From Paludibacteraceae bacterium (GTDB lineage Bacteria > Bacteroidota > Bacteroidia > Bacteroidales > Paludibacteraceae), in contig JAEDFN010000020.1 of assembly GCA_016292775.1 (NCBI GenBank), forward strand, positions 1 through 27,401: DNA of 27,401 bases. Reading direction: 5' to 3'. This document shows positions 1 through 8,465 of the stretch, in pieces. Position 1 is the first letter of the stretch, and each line of letters starts with the position of its first letter. The notes beneath the pieces were generated by a model, which was not told the origin of the DNA, searched no databases, and saw only the letters and a list, made by a program, of their open reading frames with translations. The translations under genes and the position numbers were made by a program.

Positions 1-449
1 AAAAGCAGGGGGAAAAATAGAGATTTATTCATACATCCATTTGCTATTCGAGCCGGATTGAGTTTTTCAGTAACCCTTTCGGTAAGCATAACTCTGCGTC
101 CGGTACTCACCTCTCCATGACGGGCATAGCAAAAATGGTCCTCTAAAAACGTATCCACGGGCACACAATCTCCATCGATAAAAACGAGCAGGTCGGCATT
201 AGAAGCCCTTACAGCACTATTCAGAATAGCATTTTTACGCCAACCTATATCCTCATGCCAAACATGAAAAACGGGGAAAGAGGCTTTTTCCGACATCGAC
301 TGTAGCGCATCTACCGCACTCTGATTGGAGCCATCATCGGCGATGATTACTTCAAAATCACGAAACGTTTGTCGCTCCAAAGCAGCGAACACCATTTCAA
401 GACGGTCGACTTTATTATAAAAAGAGATTATTAATGAGATAGCCGGCAT
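1..449 (-). CDS. Glycosyltransferase family 2, partial (3' end outside window)
   Basis: This is the N-terminal 149 codons of a GT-A fold glycosyltransferase; the frame is still open at the window edge. The start ATG at 447-449 is followed by MPAISLIISFYNK, the usual first strand of family 2 enzymes. The nucleotide-binding stretch VIIADDG and the metal-binding DxD in FIDGDC are visible, as is a GWRKN motif shared with the gene just upstream on the same strand. Such enzymes transfer a sugar from a nucleotide-sugar at the cytoplasmic face of the inner membrane. It lies 11 bases after the stop of the next glycosyltransferase and is last of the visible string. Sugar and acceptor cannot be told from sequence. 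The two neighbours look like diverged tandem duplicates. Confidence 0.85.
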   Translation of the reverse strand, partial: MPAISLIISFYNKVDRLEMVFAALERQTFRDFEVIIADDGSNQSAVDALQSMSEKASFPVFHVWHEDIGWRKNAILNSAVRASNADLLVFIDGDCVPVDTFLEDHFCYARHGEVSTGRRVMLTERVTEKLNPARIANGCMNKSLFFPLL

Positions 450-460
450 AAATAAAAAAA

Positions 461-1267
461 TTACAAATACTGATTTAATCCATTAACACAAAAAATTTTC
501 CCCTCTTTTATTTTGTTACTCATCAAAGCTACATTATCGGTTTGAGACAACCAGTTGCTTTTATGAAAAAGATGATACACAACGGCTCTATTACGCACGC
601 TAAACATCTGTAAACCTGCGGCTTTCAACCGCCAATGCAAATCTAAATCTTCGCCTACTGCAGGTTGTATATAATCTTCATCAAAGCCATTTACCTTTAT
701 AAGCGACTGTTTCGACAAAGAGAAATTACATCCGGTAAGGTTTTTCACCTTGCGAAGCTCTTTATTGGGATATTTGGTAATACAAATACCCTCATCTACA
801 TAGCGGCAACCATGATGAAAAAGCAGATATTTCCACATCAAACGCTCTACATCGAATACGGAAAGCTCTAAATTTTTTAAATCATGCGAAACCGCTTCAC
901 TGAGTTTCACTCTTTTACCGAGAAGAACTCTATCTTCGGCTGCATATTTAAGGTGCATTTCCACAAACTGAGGATGCACCACACAATCACCGTCGATAAA
1001 GATTATCCATGGTGCTTTAGCAGCCGCAACAGCGCGGTTTAATGCCCTGTTTTTTCGCCATCCCAAATCCTCTTGAGTAAGATGTCGGAACTGACAAAAC
1101 CAATTATATTGTTGAACAAAGATGGACATTTCGGGGCTACAACCATCTTCTGATATAATTATCTCGAAATGACTTTCCGTTTGAATTTTAAGTGAGTCAA
1201 GCACTGCTGAGAGTGAATGCGTATCCTTATAAACGGATATAATAATAGAAGCTTTTATATCAGACAT
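461..1267 (-). CDS. Glycosyltransferase family 2
   Basis: This 268-residue protein is a complete GT-A glycosyltransferase. Seen in order: the N-terminal strand ASIIISVYKD (about 6-15), IISEDGC, a GWRKNRALN segment, the DxD motif in IFIDGDC, and a C-terminal acceptor or catalytic segment with GEDLDLHWRL. The last element is typical of family 2 enzymes with a galactosyltransferase-like C-terminal part. No membrane segment is visible, so it probably works at the cytoplasmic side on a lipid-linked glycan. It starts 2 bases after the stop of the GT-kinase fusion gene, which implies co-transcription and coupling. It resembles the partial enzyme at 1-449 closely in its motifs. Donor and acceptor are not deducible. 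Confidence 0.9.
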   Translation of the reverse strand: MSDIKASIIISVYKDTHSLSAVLDSLKIQTESHFEIIISEDGCSPEMSIFVQQYNWFCQFRHLTQEDLGWRKNRALNRAVAAAKAPWIIFIDGDCVVHPQFVEMHLKYAAEDRVLLGKRVKLSEAVSHDLKNLELSVFDVERLMWKYLLFHHGCRYVDEGICITKYPNKELRKVKNLTGCNFSLSKQSLIKVNGFDEDYIQPAVGEDLDLHWRLKAAGLQMFSVRNRAVVYHLFHKSNWLSQTDNVALMSNKIKEGKIFCVNGLNQYL

Positions 1268-1269
1268 AT

Positions 1270-2766
1270 TTAGTTATTATGTTTTTTCCAACGATATTGT
1301 CGTAATAATTTTTTACACACATCGGCATCAAAACCGCGATGCTTTGCATAAGCAACGGCGATAGTATCCAATGCCTCGGGCTCAAGATTAAGACGCTCAA
1401 AACCTTTGCAACCCATCTCTTGATTAACATTGCAGAATTTCATCCTATTCAGGTCCACCATCTGCCAAACGGGAACTCCATTGATAAAATCAATCAATAT
1501 GTTACCTCCTGAAAAGTCGAGAGGATAGATACCCTTTTCATGCATCTCAGCCGCCTTTTCGCCAATAAAAGTGAGATATTCCTCTCTATGAGGCAGATTT
1601 TTATTATCGATAACGTCGTAAAAAGAGTATCGTAAATCACTTTTTCGCGAAATATAAAAGCTATCTCTAAAAAAGCAGCCGCAATTTATTTCGCTATAAG
1701 CAATGGGTTCGGGAGTAGGGATACCATTGGCAAGTAATTTCTGCGCATAGAGATAAGAACGTTTTGCCTTTGAAGGGCGAAACAGGTTATAAATAAGGGC
1801 ATTAAAGATATTTGGTTTGGCAAATCTCTTTATCACATACTCCTCGTCATCATAGGTAAATAATCTTAACTGATTTCGCCTATTATGAATGATTTTACCG
1901 TGATTGGCATCAAAATGCACGGGGAGTGATTTAATAAAATATTCCATCCCCTCATATCCCGATGAAATCGATATTTTTCGAGGATTAAGCAATCGCACAA
2001 GCAGGTTATAAAATTTTGAAAAAGTACGTTTTTTTCGAAGTTTACCATAAAGTTCTTTTTCGAAAAATTCGGGGTGACGGGTATTTAACACATCTATTAC
2101 CTTAGGTAATTTATCTCTGTTTGAAACGTGCTTTGAGTTGCTTCGAACACGATATTTAAGACCTATTTTATCGAGAAAAACAACTTCACCGCCATTTTTA
2201 AGCATAGAGATCCAGAAGTCCCAATCCTCACGAGTTGGAATATCGGTACAATAACCGCCAAAATCAATACAATCTTGACGGCGATAAAGTGCGCAATTAT
2301 CGATAATATTCTTTCTGGCAAGAAGTGAAAGGGAGTATTCAGGCAAAATCCATTCGCCGGATTTATTACCGAAATATTCAATACGAGGCACTACAACTTT
2401 AATATTCGGGCTTTTTTCTATTGCACTAACAGCTGCAGAGATAAAATCGGGATAGATGATATTATCAGCGTCAACAGGCAAGATATAGACGCCACGAGCC
2501 TCACGGATTGCGTGATTACGCGCTGCCGAAACGCCGGAATTACTCTGAGTATATACCCTTACACGAGAATCCTTAGCTTCGAATTTTTTAACTATGGAAA
2601 GAGAATTATCGCGAGAGCCATCGTCTACGACAACGACTTCAAAATTGGGATAATCCGATGCAAGCACGCTCTCTATTGTTTCTCCAACAAAGAGTTCCAT
2701 ATTATACACCGGGATAATTACCGACACTAATTGCACATTCTCTTTTTCAACAGTCATCATAAACAC
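1270..2766 (-). CDS. Glycosyltransferase 2 fused to a WaaP/Kdo-kinase-like domain
   Basis: This 498-residue protein has two domains. Residues about 14-215 are a GT2 domain with VSVIIPVYN, VVVVDDGSRDNS and the DxD motif VDADN at 99-101. Residues about 275-490 look like the lipopolysaccharide kinase (Kdo/WaaP) family, a protein-kinase-like fold. Visible there are a VAIK-type lysine in VIKRF (K313), a catalytic loop ending LDFSGGNIL (D417, N422), and a metal-binding DLNR (D438). Members phosphorylate heptose or Kdo of the LPS inner core. The natural reading is one polypeptide that adds a sugar and phosphorylates a core sugar, but the link between the activities is inferred. The start at 2766 gives MFMMTVEKEN; M3 or M4 are alternatives. 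It lies 13 bases after the preceding glycosyltransferase gene. Confidence 0.85.
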   Translation of the reverse strand: MFMMTVEKENVQLVSVIIPVYNMELFVGETIESVLASDYPNFEVVVVDDGSRDNSLSIVKKFEAKDSRVRVYTQSNSGVSAARNHAIREARGVYILPVDADNIIYPDFISAAVSAIEKSPNIKVVVPRIEYFGNKSGEWILPEYSLSLLARKNIIDNCALYRRQDCIDFGGYCTDIPTREDWDFWISMLKNGGEVVFLDKIGLKYRVRSNSKHVSNRDKLPKVIDVLNTRHPEFFEKELYGKLRKKRTFSKFYNLLVRLLNPRKISISSGYEGMEYFIKSLPVHFDANHGKIIHNRRNQLRLFTYDDEEYVIKRFAKPNIFNALIYNLFRPSKAKRSYLYAQKLLANGIPTPEPIAYSEINCGCFFRDSFYISRKSDLRYSFYDVIDNKNLPHREEYLTFIGEKAAEMHEKGIYPLDFSGGNILIDFINGVPVWQMVDLNRMKFCNVNQEMGCKGFERLNLEPEALDTIAVAYAKHRGFDADVCKKLLRQYRWKKHNN

Positions 2767-2779
2767 AAAAAGTTAGTGA

Positions 2780-3490
2780 TTATATTTTATCCATTCCACG
2801 GGTAAATTTATACCAGTAATACTTGATAGGGTTTGAGTATTTAAGCAATTTCCAAGGGCGGCTGGCATGAGGGGTATGTAGCACTCGAGTGCTTATAAGC
2901 AACATATTTTTAAACCCGAGTTTACGCGACATTGCGGAAATCGGCACGTCGTACCACTGCTTTTCCGGATTCAGTTTTTGGAAGTTATACTCTTTCAAAA
3001 ATCTGTTACATAGCAAAGTACAGCAAAAGCTAAGACGTTTTTTCACACTTACATCCGCCCTATATTTTGAGGCATAAAGATAAGGAAAATTTACGACATC
3101 ATCGGCATCAACGGTAACAGCCGCCACCATACCCACGTCGGTTTTTTCCGCCACTTGCATCATATTGGCAATAGTATCGGGTTTTATCACAACATCCGAC
3201 TCAATAATTACAAGGTCTGCATCGTTTGCCAATGCAGATTGTTGTGCAGACTGCAATACATAACGATAATTAGGAGAAGGCGAGGAGATAATATTTGCCA
3301 GATGCACCACATCAAAGCCGAGATTTTCCGCCATTTCATCGAGTTTTGACGCACATTCTTCATCGGAAAAATCATCGTAAACCATATACTTCCAATTGGC
3401 ATTACAGCAACTATTCATCACCGAAATGATAGTACGTTCTGCGGTGCGCATAGAGTTTTTTACCGGAGTTATTACAAGCAAATTTTTCAT
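2780..3490 (-). CDS. Glycosyltransferase family 2, short
   Basis: This 236-residue protein has the GT2 start LLVITPVKNS, then MVYDDFSDE and LVIIESDVVI, where an ESD replaces the usual DxD. The C-terminal part ends with a basic tail, PIKYYWYKFTRGM. It is shorter than many family 2 enzymes, and the ESD could mean an altered metal site. Its start codon shares one base with the stop codon of the Wzi-like gene (TAATG), a clear sign of translational coupling in the same operon. The role is presumably a sugar transfer in assembly of the same surface glycan; the substrate is unknown. Confidence 0.8.
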   Translation of the reverse strand: MKNLLVITPVKNSMRTAERTIISVMNSCCNANWKYMVYDDFSDEECASKLDEMAENLGFDVVHLANIISSPSPNYRYVLQSAQQSALANDADLVIIESDVVIKPDTIANMMQVAEKTDVGMVAAVTVDADDVVNFPYLYASKYRADVSVKKRLSFCCTLLCNRFLKEYNFQKLNPEKQWYDVPISAMSRKLGFKNMLLISTRVLHTPHASRPWKLLKYSNPIKYYWYKFTRGMDKI

Positions 3491-5052
3491 TATCTTCGTT
3501 TATATATCAATCCACTACGGGAAATTGTGAATAAAGCGCCAAAAGAATTACCATAAACATCACCCCAATCGGCAGCAAGAGAGAGCGCAAAATTAAGATT
3601 CCAAGCTTGAGGAACAAATTTCTCTACTGCTAATAAGAAAGAACTGTTATGCGCGAGTACTCCTGTGGAATATAACTCCCTTCGATAGTAATTACTATTA
3701 GAGTATCTCAAGAGGTATTTAAAGCCGTAGATATCACCGTTTAGAGCCACGTTGTGAGTCATTGTACGGTTATAAATCACTCTTTCCGAATTAGTTACTA
3801 CAGGAGAGATAATAAAAGGGATGCCAAGAACGAAGCCTCTGTTAGTCCATTCTTGCGGATAAATAGAGTTGTTGAAATAAGAATCCGAGCCACCGAACAC
3901 CACACCATCGATATCGTGAGTCGGACCGGACTGGTCGGTAGTATTCAAAAATTCGTACATTACCGACGAGATAAAGCTCCATTTGTCTTGTGATATCTGT
4001 ACACCCCACAAACCATCGTATCTATTGAGGGCCTTCCACGGGGCAAGAACGGGACCATCTTCAAAGAGTGTCTGCCAATAAGCATTCACATGCCAATGTT
4101 TTAATTTCAGTTCAAGCCCGATATTTTGAGATCCGATATGATTTCCGAGGGCATTATATTTTTCATTATAGATATTATCACCTTCATGGGCGCCGAAAAC
4201 GAGCCACCAATCATAAAGAGAAGAACCCAATTCACCGTATTCATCGGAATATCCGCCCCATTGTGCGGCATGATGAAATTCGTAATTGATATTTACCGGA
4301 AGTTTTCCACCGAGCCGACCGGCAATATATTTATAATGCAGCATAGTACGTCGGGTGCCCACACCATCGATAAACCAGCCATGTATAAGCGCGCCCTTCA
4401 CTTCGGCATAACCATAAGTAAAAGGTATAGCGGTATATTTGTCTATTCCGACAGAAATAATAGGGAGAGGAGCGGCATTTTGCGACCAAAGCATAGCACC
4501 TGACGAAAGCGGCACTTCCGACTCCAAGTGAGTATTATAGCTGTTACCGAAATAAAAACGCTTGAAACCGGCGGAAATATCGAAGCACCAAAGGCGAACA
4601 TGGGCGTATAACTCATCAATAGAATAACGCCATTTTTGTGACTTCTTTTTATTAAAAGCGTATCCCGACGGATTTATAAGAGATTTCAAATTATCATCAA
4701 TATTAGCGATGGAATCGAATGTTTTCACGCCATCAACGCCGCCGGTAAGAGCAACAGCAAAAGAATAATCCCACCAGCGAGCGGGGCGGGCGGCCGGTTT
4801 TGCAATGGAAAGCGAAAGTGACCCCGCATAAGGGGCGGGAGAAAATTTTCCATTCCTATTGGCATAAAACCAAAAAGGAGCATTCTTACCCGATGAAGCG
4901 GTAGCCGATAAAGCGACACTATATCCTATGCTATCAACGCCATTATCCGCCGAATCCATCGGTAACGGCCATGGTTTAAAAGGCTTATATGCAAAGATAA
5001 TATCTGCAAATAATACCATGCACACCGATAATATCACTTTACTCCATCTCAT
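3490..5052 (-). CDS. Wzi-family capsule-assembly outer-membrane protein
   Basis: This 520-residue protein starts with a signal peptide (MRWSKVILSVCMVLFADIIFA) and continues as alternating aromatic-rich strands typical of an outer-membrane barrel. The segment NAPFWFYANRNGKFSP near residues 57-72 matches the opening block of the Bacteroidetes capsule-assembly Wzi family. It ends in an aromatic/basic strand (SRSGLIYKRR). Wzi in proteobacteria is an outer-membrane lectin that anchors capsule, and Bacteroidetes relatives sit in glycan clusters. Its ATG overlaps the stop of the Kelch lipoprotein gene (ATGA), and its own stop overlaps the next glycosyltransferase start. The setting supports export or attachment of the glycan made by the downstream enzymes. 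A direct capsule role is inference. Confidence 0.8.
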   Translation of the reverse strand: MRWSKVILSVCMVLFADIIFAYKPFKPWPLPMDSADNGVDSIGYSVALSATASSGKNAPFWFYANRNGKFSPAPYAGSLSLSIAKPAARPARWWDYSFAVALTGGVDGVKTFDSIANIDDNLKSLINPSGYAFNKKKSQKWRYSIDELYAHVRLWCFDISAGFKRFYFGNSYNTHLESEVPLSSGAMLWSQNAAPLPIISVGIDKYTAIPFTYGYAEVKGALIHGWFIDGVGTRRTMLHYKYIAGRLGGKLPVNINYEFHHAAQWGGYSDEYGELGSSLYDWWLVFGAHEGDNIYNEKYNALGNHIGSQNIGLELKLKHWHVNAYWQTLFEDGPVLAPWKALNRYDGLWGVQISQDKWSFISSVMYEFLNTTDQSGPTHDIDGVVFGGSDSYFNNSIYPQEWTNRGFVLGIPFIISPVVTNSERVIYNRTMTHNVALNGDIYGFKYLLRYSNSNYYRRELYSTGVLAHNSSFLLAVEKFVPQAWNLNFALSLAADWGDVYGNSFGALFTISRSGLIYKRR

Positions 5053-6032
5053 TTCGGCACGGTATAATAGAATGATTTAACATACTTACCATCTGAGGTT
5101 TGACCTAATCCCCAAAACAATTTACCTTTAGCAAAAAAGGAGACAAGATTTTCAGTACCCCCTGTCGGCATATTTCCAAGAGACGACCAAGTGTCGGCAT
5201 CAGCATCATACACGAGGATATCTTTATATAGATACATCGAGGTTTCCGTACCACCCCAATACCTACCGCCTACAAGATATAAGAGATTGTCATTCACGGC
5301 AGTAGCCGAAAAAATTCTTCCTTTAGAAGGAGTATCGGCACGTTTAATCCACTGTTTTTCGTCAGGGATAAACTCCCACCAATCTTTAAGATTGAAAGTA
5401 TTAAAGCCACAGCCGGCAAAGAATCTGCCGTTAATAACCCCCGCCGCTGCTAAAGTTCGTTTTTTATTGCCCTCATCACAAATAAGTTCCCAACGATTTT
5501 CTTCCACAAAATAAGCATACACATTTTGATGGAAACATCCGCCCGGGCTGTAGATATATCCGAAAGCTACATAAACGATATTATTCTGCTCATCTACCCA
5601 AGAAACAGCGGCATTCGGGTCGACACCGGGGAAAGGTGCGAGAGAGTCTAACTCGTGATTATCAAGGTTATACGACCACCAGTCGTAATAATATATCAAA
5701 GAGGAATTTTGACGGGAAGCGGTGCCGAGGCCCATAAAGACTTTATTTCCGAGGCGGGCGGCAATAGCACTTACTCGAGGTTTTATCGGCAAATCATACT
5801 CCTTAAATTCCGATAAATTATCTATATCGGCAACATAATATTTTTTAGAAAGTCCACCGGAATTTCTACCAAAGAATATAAATACCGAGTCGTTATACAC
5901 AACCGTACGGGCGGAAGCCAATGCAAGATCTACCGGAATACTGTCGCACTCCAACTCCTCCGCCTTCGGTTCGTAATGAGTACAACCCACGAACAACGAT
6001 AGCGAAAAAAATAATAGCAACTTACTTTTCAT
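5049..6032 (-). CDS. Kelch-repeat lipoprotein
   Basis: The chosen start (ATG at 6030-6032) gives MKSKLLLFFSLSLFVGCTHY, a lipoprotein signal with the acylated Cys after LFVG. The frame extends to ATG 6068, which adds 12 residues and lies 3 bases after the previous stop; coupling could favour that start, but the signal peptide is cleaner from 6032. About six Kelch-like units follow, for example VYNDSVFIFFGR, NKVFMGLGT, NGRFFAGCGF and NDNLLYLVGGRYWGGTE, each ending with a Trp-rich strand, which predicts a six-bladed propeller. It ends by overlapping the Wzi-like start. The protein is probably on the periplasmic or outer membrane surface, and may bind a glycan or partner the barrel. An enzyme activity such as sialic-acid mutarotation (NanM family) cannot be assumed. 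Confidence 0.8.
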   Translation of the reverse strand: MKSKLLLFFSLSLFVGCTHYEPKAEELECDSIPVDLALASARTVVYNDSVFIFFGRNSGGLSKKYYVADIDNLSEFKEYDLPIKPRVSAIAARLGNKVFMGLGTASRQNSSLIYYYDWWSYNLDNHELDSLAPFPGVDPNAAVSWVDEQNNIVYVAFGYIYSPGGCFHQNVYAYFVEENRWELICDEGNKKRTLAAAGVINGRFFAGCGFNTFNLKDWWEFIPDEKQWIKRADTPSKGRIFSATAVNDNLLYLVGGRYWGGTETSMYLYKDILVYDADADTWSSLGNMPTGGTENLVSFFAKGKLFWGLGQTSDGKYVKSFYYTVPK

Positions 6033-6071
6033 TAACAGTATGGTTAATAATTTTTGCATAGCATCCATATT

Positions 6072-6572
6072 CTACAATACATTACGAGGGAAAGTAACAG
6101 TACGCATATTGCTGATATTTTTCCCGTCCACGTCAAAGCAAATTATAGATCGAACATTATGAAATCCCTCAAAGCCCATAGCACCGGGGTTTAAGGTAAG
6201 CATTTCCAATTTATTATCATAGATAATACGCAAGATATGGCTATGGCCGCACACAAAAACATCCGGTTTTTGCAACGCCAATTCCATCTTTGCATTTTTA
6301 GAGTATTTACCGGGGTATCCTCCGATATGCATCATAAGGAAAGAGAGTTCTTCGATATTAAATCTCAATACGAGCGGGGCTTCGTTACGATAAAAAGGGG
6401 AATCTATATTACCGGAAACGAGTTTTACCGGGGCGAAAGAGCTCAATTTATCAATAACCGACCAATCGCCATAATCCCCGGCATGCAGTATCAAGTCACA
6501 CTCTTTTAGATACTTATCAAAAACATCATCTATTCTGCCGTGAGTATCGGAAACCAAAGCCACACGGGTCAT
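6072..6572 (-). CDS. Metallophosphoesterase, MJ0936/YfcE family
   Basis: This 166-residue protein carries the complete dinuclear metal site of the small calcineurin-like phosphodiesterases: SDTHG (D9, H11), HAGDYGDW (D33), SGNIDS (N55), a His in MMHIGG (H82), and CGHSHI (H110, H112). The family hydrolyses phosphodiester bonds in vitro, often with Mn2+, and physiological substrates are mostly unknown. No signal peptide is seen, so it is cytosolic. Its ATG overlaps the tetR stop by four bases, and it ends 39 bases before the chosen Kelch start. Its place between a regulator and surface-glycan genes may be operon convenience rather than shared function. Confidence 0.9.
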   Translation of the reverse strand: MTRVALVSDTHGRIDDVFDKYLKECDLILHAGDYGDWSVIDKLSSFAPVKLVSGNIDSPFYRNEAPLVLRFNIEELSFLMMHIGGYPGKYSKNAKMELALQKPDVFVCGHSHILRIIYDNKLEMLTLNPGAMGFEGFHNVRSIICFDVDGKNISNMRTVTFPRNVL

Positions 6573-7168
6573 TTATCATCCTCCCTTTTCATAATACCAT
6601 CCAAGATATAGTGCATTATATTTGTACGATGGTCACGAATATAATTACCGATAGTATGGTTAAGATACGGAGCTTCGAGCCCTTTAAGGGAATAAAGCAT
6701 CATCATAGCCGCCCATTGAGTACTGCTAATAGTAAATATATTTTCGCTAACCCCCTGGTCAAGAATTTGTTTTATCATACGTATTTCTTTGATATCGATA
6801 TGTCGGCGTGCCTTTTCCACCTCATAGATATTTCTAAAGAAGTCGGCACGTAGCGATCCGTTACGTTCTATAGCCTCTTTTATAGCCTCAAAACGCACAA
6901 AGATATACTCTTCCAACTTATGGTGCGCCTCCATATCGCGAGACATCACCACTTGAAGTCGCTCGATAAGCAGTGTGAGCTCATTCTCTATCACAGCAAG
7001 ATATACCTCATCCTTATTACTGAAATAGGTGTAGATAGTACGTCTGCCCTTTCCTGAAGCAACAGCAATGTCATTCATCGTAACATTCGCTTTGCCATGA
7101 AGGGCAAACAGCCTACGAGCCACATCCACAATAAGCATTCTCGTTTTAGAGGGTTTTGTTGTTTTCAT
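6569..7168 (-). CDS. TetR/AcrR-family transcriptional regulator
   Basis: This 199-residue protein has an N-terminal helix-turn-helix at about residues 28-50 (VTMNDIAVASGKGRRTIYTYFSNKDE), the standard TetR signature, followed by an all-helical ligand or dimerisation domain with no recognisable specificity. It is predicted to repress from DNA upstream of its own operon and be released by a ligand. It lies 27 bases after the Big2 lipoprotein stop and overlaps the phosphoesterase by four bases, so it may control the glycan genes downstream. No operator palindrome could be assigned in the short upstream gap. Which genes it regulates is inference. Confidence 0.92.
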   Translation of the reverse strand: MKTTKPSKTRMLIVDVARRLFALHGKANVTMNDIAVASGKGRRTIYTYFSNKDEVYLAVIENELTLLIERLQVVMSRDMEAHHKLEEYIFVRFEAIKEAIERNGSLRADFFRNIYEVEKARRHIDIKEIRMIKQILDQGVSENIFTISSTQWAAMMMLYSLKGLEAPYLNHTIGNYIRDHRTNIMHYILDGIMKREDDK

Positions 7169-7195
7169 ATTTATAATAGATTATTTTACAGCCCG

Positions 7196-8413
7196 TTAAT
7201 AACTTTCATCAATAAAAAAAAATGGAGTAACAGTCTGTTTCGGATTTATTTTTACTTTTCTAATATTATCAGCTTTTGATACTACAAAAGAACTATTATC
7301 TACGGTAGAAAAATGCGCTTCAAAGAGGTATTTTTTATCTTCATCACGAGTCACCGAAAGAGTGGCATCACTTATTACCGACATCGTATCTCCTGTCACA
7401 AAAGTGCATTGATAAGTATTTGAAGTAGATAGGAGAGTAAAAGATCGATAAATATCGACGGAGGTAACATATTTCCCTAATGGAAGATAATTTACAGAGA
7501 GAGGTACCCTTGCGAGAAAGACAACGGAAGTGTCGCCGGCACAATTAAGAGTAAGCTTGATATGATTGACACTTGGCTCCGCTTGTAAAGTCATCTCTTC
7601 TGCAAGATAATCAGTATAATATATAGATTGTACATCTTGTGTATCATCACCTCTATAATAGTTCGGGATGGCAATGCAATTCACATCAATCTCCTCATTA
7701 TCAGCACCGAATAGCTTACAATCAACAATATACGACCCCTCGAAAGCAATGTTTACATCTCCTTTTGCAACTCTTACAACACTAAGACCGTCAACGGTAT
7801 ATTGTCCGAGATACGAGCCCGTAACATAATATCTGCCATCGGTTTGTTTAATTTCACCCGGAGCAACGGTATATTGGTTCCCACTATTAGAGACTACAAA
7901 ATCGCCTAAAGGGAGAGAGTCTCTTGAAATCGGGATATAGAGGCAGAGATTAAGGAACAAACCGTTTCCGATAGCATTACCCTCCTTATCAAACGACAAT
8001 GAATTATCATGAAGGCGAAGCACAATAAGTTTTTTATCATCCTCGCTATCAGCATCATACATTGTCATTTTATTGAAATTAATTTTATAAGTCGGAGTAA
8101 CTACTTTTACAAAGCAAGTATCGTAAACATTGGACATCTGACCGATTATCATACACTCTCCGGAGTAAACGGCAGTAACATTACCCTTTGAGTCCACCAC
8201 AGCGACGTCGGGATTCGAAGATACCCATGCGGCAGAATTATAAGCTATCGAGGAGAGAGGTAGGGCAAACATTTCGATTTGGCGAGTCTCTCCCACACTC
8301 AGTTGCATATTTTCCGGACTAAGGAATACCGATTTCACCTTACTCGGGTCGTCACAAGAATGAGAAACGAGCAAAGCGATACATAAAAACAATATGTAAA
8401 AGGACTTTTTCAT
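7196..8413 (-). CDS. Big2-domain lipoprotein with duplicated C-terminal module
   Basis: The open frame reaches 8530, but the ATG at 8411-8413 gives MKKSFYILFLCIALLVSHSC, a lipoprotein signal, so I chose it; it also removes the overlap with the permease. After the Cys comes a Big2-type immunoglobulin-like domain (about 27-100: LSVGETRQIEMFALP, AAWVSSNPDVAVVDSKGNVTAV). The rest seems to be two related modules: one around ISRDSLPLGDFVVS and GLSVVRVAKGD, the other around LSVNYLPLGKYVTS and ATLSVTRDEDK. The product is an outer-membrane or surface lipoprotein of unknown function (405 residues). It lies 52 bases after the permease stop. The neighbour could suggest a cargo of lipoprotein export, but nothing specific shows that. 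Confidence 0.8.
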   Translation of the reverse strand: MKKSFYILFLCIALLVSHSCDDPSKVKSVFLSPENMQLSVGETRQIEMFALPLSSIAYNSAAWVSSNPDVAVVDSKGNVTAVYSGECMIIGQMSNVYDTCFVKVVTPTYKINFNKMTMYDADSEDDKKLIVLRLHDNSLSFDKEGNAIGNGLFLNLCLYIPISRDSLPLGDFVVSNSGNQYTVAPGEIKQTDGRYYVTGSYLGQYTVDGLSVVRVAKGDVNIAFEGSYIVDCKLFGADNEEIDVNCIAIPNYYRGDDTQDVQSIYYTDYLAEEMTLQAEPSVNHIKLTLNCAGDTSVVFLARVPLSVNYLPLGKYVTSVDIYRSFTLLSTSNTYQCTFVTGDTMSVISDATLSVTRDEDKKYLFEAHFSTVDNSSFVVSKADNIRKVKINPKQTVTPFFFIDESY

Positions 8414-8465
8414 TATTCCGGTTCTGAAAAAATAGGTTTTATGTAATACCAAGTGATAATCGAGA

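Noticed and set aside
4126..4503. 125-codon plus-strand frame opposite the Wzi-like gene
   Set aside because: It is antisense to a well-supported barrel gene and has no family motifs; a shadow frame.
5191..5514. 107-codon plus-strand frame opposite the Kelch gene
   Set aside because: Low-complexity Ser/Pro translation antisense to clear Kelch repeats.
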